Source: Paenibacillus sp. PK3_47
Lineage (GTDB): Bacteria > Bacillota > Bacilli > Paenibacillales > Paenibacillaceae
DNA: 64,000 nt
NCBI RefSeq assembly: GCF_023520895.1
Contig: NZ_CP026029.1
Location: forward strand, 6,076,001 to 6,140,000
Direction of reading: 5' to 3'
Part shown: positions 60,621 through 64,000 of the stretch, piece after piece
Layout of the letters: every line of letters starts with the position of its first letter
Numbering within the stretch: position 1 is the stretch's first letter
Program-made: the position numbers and the translations under genes
The notes under the pieces: generated by a model
Database searches by the model: none
Seen by the model: only the letters and a program-made list of their open reading frames with translations
What the model was told of the DNA's origin: nothing

Positions 60621-62063
60621 TTGGAATCCGGCAGCCTGTTCACACTCATACTTTCTATCATAACCTTACTCAATATTATTTTGGCGGGAGTTGTCATCTT
60701 TATTGAGCGCAGGGACATCGGGTCGACCTGGGCCTGGCTGATGGTCCTGTTCTTCATTCCATTACTCGGATTTCTCTTCTACGTCTTCTTCGGCCGGCAG
60801 CTCAAACAGAAAAACTTCTATAAGCTAAGCGCAGAAGAACGGATCTATCTGCAGTCCGCAGTGGATGAGCAGGTGATGACGGTTGATTACATGGGCGGAC
60901 TTACCGCCAAATATGCGAACCTGCTGAAGATGAATCTGCGGTCGTCCAATGCGCTCATCACACTGGATAACGAAATTGAGATCTTTGAAGACGGGCAGGA
61001 CAAGTTCAATTCACTGATCAATGATATCCGCGGTGCCAATCAGGAAATCAATATACAGTACTATATCTGGCAGCCCGATGAGCTGGGAACCAAACTCCGC
61101 GATGAGCTGACGATCAAGGCAAAAGCCGGCGTTCAAGTGCGCATTCTGTACGATGAGATCGGCTCGAGGCTGATTAACCGCTCTTTTTTCAAGGATGTGA
61201 TCGCTCATGGCGGTAAGGTAGAGGTCTTTTTCCCGTCCATCTTCCGGCTGATTAACTTGCGGATCAACAACCGCAATCACCGGAAGCTGTGCATTATTGA
61301 CGGCACGATTGCTTATATCGGCGGATTTAACGTCGGGGATGAGTACCTGGGCCTGGATAAGAAAATGGGATACTGGCGGGACACGCATTTCAGAATACAA
61401 GGGGGTGCCGTTGACCAGATTCAGGGCCGGTTTCTGCTGGACTGGAACAAGGCGGCGAACCGTCATGATATGCATCCCGAGCAGCTGGCCTTCCGCACAG
61501 AGAAACATACAGGCAGCAGCGTGGTGCAGATCATCTCCAGCGGACCGAACTCCCAGACGGAGCATCTCAAGAACATGTACCTGAAGCTGATCGCCTCTGC
61601 CAAAAGAAGCATCTATATCCAGACACCGTACTTCATACCGGATGCAAGCTTTATGGATGCCTGCAAAATCGCGCTGCTCTCCGGCGTAGATGTCCGCATT
61701 ATGATTCCGAACAAGCCTGACCATATGTTCGTCTATTCCGCGACTTTGGCGCATGCCGGTGAACTGCTGCCTTACGGCGTCAAAATCCTGCAATATGAGA
61801 AGGGGTTCATGCATGCCAAGACGATCGTGGTGGACCAGGAGATCGCCTCTGTCGGAACTACGAATATCGACACCCGCAGCTTCCGGCTGAATTTTGAGGT
61901 CAATGCGCTTGTCTGTGATGAAAAGATCGCTACCGAGCTGCATGACCTGTTCCTGAAGGACAGTCTGTCCTGCTCGGAGCTGACACTTCAGCGCTACGAG
62001 GCACGGCCGAATTTGCTTAAGTTCAAAGAAGCGATCGCGAGATTATTATCTCCGATTCTGTAA
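60621..62063 (+). CDS. Cardiolipin synthase (phospholipase D family)
   Basis: This 480-residue enzyme has two N-terminal membrane helices (about 5-30 and 36-58; TWAWLMVLFFIPLLGFLFYVFF) and two HKD motifs: HRKLCIIDGTIAYIGGFN and HAKTIVVDQEIASVGTTN. It joins two phosphatidylglycerols into cardiolipin. It starts at TTG 60621 with GAAGGGAG about 10 nt upstream. It is divergent from the two-component operon, so the shared region may control membrane lipid composition together with the envelope genes nearby. Confidence 0.95.
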   Translation: MESGSLFTLILSIITLLNIILAGVVIFIERRDIGSTWAWLMVLFFIPLLGFLFYVFFGRQLKQKNFYKLSAEERIYLQSAVDEQVMTVDYMGGLTAKYANLLKMNLRSSNALITLDNEIEIFEDGQDKFNSLINDIRGANQEINIQYYIWQPDELGTKLRDELTIKAKAGVQVRILYDEIGSRLINRSFFKDVIAHGGKVEVFFPSIFRLINLRINNRNHRKLCIIDGTIAYIGGFNVGDEYLGLDKKMGYWRDTHFRIQGGAVDQIQGRFLLDWNKAANRHDMHPEQLAFRTEKHTGSSVVQIISSGPNSQTEHLKNMYLKLIASAKRSIYIQTPYFIPDASFMDACKIALLSGVDVRIMIPNKPDHMFVYSATLAHAGELLPYGVKILQYEKGFMHAKTIVVDQEIASVGTTNIDTRSFRLNFEVNALVCDEKIATELHDLFLKDSLSCSELTLQRYEARPNLLKFKEAIARLLSPIL

Positions 62064-62068
62064 TACCA

Positions 62069-62115
62069 AAAAGGCCAAGCTCTTGTCACTAGTCCGGACA
62101 AGAGCTTGGCCTTTT
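62069..62115. terminator. Bidirectional terminator between cardiolipin synthase and the ABC exporter
   Basis: AAAAGGCCAAGCTCTTGTC (62069-62087) and GACAAGAGCTTGGCCTTTT (62097-62115): a perfect 19-bp stem with U-capable ends both ways. Confidence 0.95.
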
Positions 62116-62145
62116 AGTTTTGCAGTGAACCGCCAGAATGAAGAA

Positions 62146-63912
62146 TTAGGAGGCCTGTTCAAACTGGCTGTTGTACAGCTCGGCATAGAAGCCGTTCCCC
62201 GCGAGCAGCTCTGTATGGCTGCCGCTTTCGAGAATATCGCCATCCTTAAGCACTAGGATGACATCGGCATTCTTAATGGTAGAAAGTCTGTGTGCGATAA
62301 CGAAGGAGGTTCTTCCTTCCATCAGCTTATCCATAGCCTGCTGAATGAGCAGTTCTGTTCTTGTATCGACGGAGCTGGTCGCTTCATCAAGAATGAGCAT
62401 CGGCGCATTTTTCAGCATGGCCCGGGCAATCGTAAGCTGCTGCTTCTGGCCGGCGGACAAGTTGACTTTATCATTCAGGACCGTATCATAACCTGCGCTA
62501 AGCGTCTGGATGAAGTGGTGCAGACCTACAGATTTGCAGGCGGCTTCTATTTCCGCATCGCTTACGCCTGTTTTGTTGTATACGAGATTTTCTCTGATCG
62601 TACCCTCGAACAGCCAGGTATCCTGCAGCACCATGCAGAACAGATCATGAATATTCTCTCTCGTCAGGCTGCTGACCGGTGTATCATCAATGTAAATTTC
62701 CCCGCCCGTTAATTCGTTGAAGCGGATCAGCAGGTTGATCAGCGTTGTTTTACCGGCGCCGGTTGGACCGACGATCGCGATTTTCTGGCCGGGCTTCACA
62801 CGGGCTGAGAAATCTTTGATCACAAGATTGTCAGAGCCTTCATAAGCAAACTTTACATGTTCAAATTCCACTTTGCCCGCAGCGGTTGCCAGCCGGCTCT
62901 GCTTGCTGTCCTCATTCTCCATTTCCTCGGCATCCAGGAATTCAAATACCCGGCTGCTGGCAGCGGAAGCGGATTGCAGACTCTGTGCGGCCTGGGCAAT
63001 CTGCGCAAGCGGCTGGGTGAAGAAACGGACGTACATGATGAAGGCCACAATCACCCCGAACGAAATCGATCCGTTAATGGCCAGCACCGCACCGACGACG
63101 CAGACGGCCACATAACCCAGGTTACCGATAAACGTCATGATCGGCATCATAAGACCGGAGAGGAATTGCGCTTTGTACGCACTGTCCTTCAGCTGCTGAT
63201 TCAAGGCATCGAATTCCCCGCGCATTTGCGCTTCGCCATTATAAGCTTTGACTACAGTGTGCCCGGTGTAGACTTCCTCCACATGACCGTTAATTTTGCC
63301 CAGAAAATCCTGCTGGCTCTGGAAATACTTTTGCGATTTCTTCATAATTGCCGCCATCAGGCCAAAGCCGATGACTGTAGCTGCAATAGCTGTCAGGGTC
63401 ATGAGCACATTGGTTTTGAACATCATAATGATCGATCCGATGAACAGGGCGAGGGCAGTGACCAGCGTTCCGACACTTTGGTTCAGGGCCTGACCGATGG
63501 TATCGACATCATTGGTTACCCGGGACAGGATATCACCGGTTGTAGATTTATTATAGTAAGAGATCGGCAGCCTGTTCATTTTACGGGACAGGTCTTTTCT
63601 CAAGCTTCTGGAGACCTTCTGCGTAACATTTGACATAATCAGACCCTGGGCCAGCGACAGGATGGCGCTTAAGGCGTAGATGAAGACCAGAAAGAGTCCG
63701 ATAGAGGTGACTGCGTCCATATCGATGCCGGCGGCAAGGCCTTCGGTAATCAGGTCGGTCATCTCCGACAGCTTATCCGGTCCCAGCAGGGTCAATACGG
63801 TTCCGGCAGCCGCACTGATCACGGCAATCAGAATAATGGGAATATGGCTCCGGCAATAATTGAGCAGTTTGCTCCAGGTGTTATTTTGCTCTTTATTCTT
63901 TTGGGTATCCAT
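62146..63912 (-). CDS. ABC exporter half-transporter (MdlB/YheH-like)
   Basis: The 588-residue protein has a six-helix membrane domain (about 20-325) fused to an ATPase domain. Walker A is VGPTGAGKTTL, the signature is LSAGQKQQL, Walker B is MLILDEATSSVD, and the H-loop is VIAHRLSTI. Its start codon overlaps the stop of the gene upstream (TAATG), which encodes another such protein, so the two form a heterodimeric exporter. The exported substrate (lipid, drug or peptide) is not known. Confidence 0.94.
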   Translation of the reverse strand: MDTQKNKEQNNTWSKLLNYCRSHIPIILIAVISAAAGTVLTLLGPDKLSEMTDLITEGLAAGIDMDAVTSIGLFLVFIYALSAILSLAQGLIMSNVTQKVSRSLRKDLSRKMNRLPISYYNKSTTGDILSRVTNDVDTIGQALNQSVGTLVTALALFIGSIIMMFKTNVLMTLTAIAATVIGFGLMAAIMKKSQKYFQSQQDFLGKINGHVEEVYTGHTVVKAYNGEAQMRGEFDALNQQLKDSAYKAQFLSGLMMPIMTFIGNLGYVAVCVVGAVLAINGSISFGVIVAFIMYVRFFTQPLAQIAQAAQSLQSASAASSRVFEFLDAEEMENEDSKQSRLATAAGKVEFEHVKFAYEGSDNLVIKDFSARVKPGQKIAIVGPTGAGKTTLINLLIRFNELTGGEIYIDDTPVSSLTRENIHDLFCMVLQDTWLFEGTIRENLVYNKTGVSDAEIEAACKSVGLHHFIQTLSAGYDTVLNDKVNLSAGQKQQLTIARAMLKNAPMLILDEATSSVDTRTELLIQQAMDKLMEGRTSFVIAHRLSTIKNADVILVLKDGDILESGSHTELLAGNGFYAELYNSQFEQAS

Positions 63913-64000
63913 TAGGCAAGCTCCTCCTTCGACAGCTGCGAGTACGCAATTTCCTGATAGATGCTGCAGGACTGCATCAGTTCATCATGCGTGCCCATAC
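63912..64000 (-). CDS. ABC exporter half-transporter, C-terminus only
   Basis: Only the last 28 residues are in the window (MGTHDELMQSCSIYQEIAYS, then QLSKEELA and a stop), the typical end of an ABC exporter ATPase domain (the GTHDELM tail after the H-loop). The stop TAA shares a base with the next ATG. The rest lies outside the window. Confidence 0.85.
   Translation of the reverse strand, partial: MGTHDELMQSCSIYQEIAYSQLSKEELA

Overview
The window looks like a chromosomal segment of a spore-forming, mid-GC Gram-positive bacterium, most likely Paenibacillus or a close relative. The grounds are a GerA/GerC/GerB spore germination operon, a secreted giant with three S-layer-homology (SLH) domains, YesM/YesN-type regulation of a sugar ABC importer, strong Shine-Dalgarno (SD) sites and a CGAAC-N4-GTTYG LexA box. 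No rRNA, tRNA, phage, insertion sequence or CRISPR was seen.

Layout. 1-27 kb is a carbohydrate-use region: the end of a GH38 alpha-mannosidase; an ABC importer (lipoprotein plus two permeases) with a double-Rossmann FAD protein and an unrecognised three-repeat protein; a ChrA-type transporter; a YesN/YesM pair; a second, almost identical copy of the sugar-binding lipoprotein gene; a 2105-residue surface protein with two beta-helices; and a GH2 glycosidase. 27-41 kb holds two tandem-repeat arrays, a fluoride riboswitch with its CLC-type exporter, a deoxyribosyltransferase-like protein, chemoreceptors, a nitroreductase, a hybrid kinase, a luciferase-like monooxygenase and a GH5 glycosidase. 41-53 kb holds a peptide-binding protein, an ECF41 sigma factor with its target oxidoreductase, the germination operon, a LysE exporter, AsnA, an amino acid permease and a YtxH protein. 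53-64 kb holds an SOS-controlled Y-family polymerase operon, an AI-2E family permease with an Asp23-like protein, an OmpR-type two-component system, a cardiolipin synthase and a pair of ABC exporter half-transporters (the second cut by the window end).

The most unusual signal is between the genes. Four-hairpin modules at 10238-10426, 23704-23890 and 54451-54637 have unit starts spaced exactly 51, 62 and 51 bp. The first module has stem sequences unrelated to the other two, and the spacer sequences are not conserved. A fourth set at 40478-40706 has a third stem type and spacing 50, 65, 50, 45. Two adjacent arrays at 27357-28207, of different sequence, also have a 51-bp period. A separate 158-nt element at 23935-24092 folds into a branched structure.

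Control circuits readable from the DNA: a fluoride riboswitch before the CLC gene; a TGTCACA-N16-CGTC ECF41 promoter before the oxidoreductase-sigma pair; twin LexA boxes before the polymerase operon; and a triple TTTAGGTT-like repeat with 11-bp period before both the AI-2E permease gene and the OmpR-type regulator gene, with matching distance to the -10 element.
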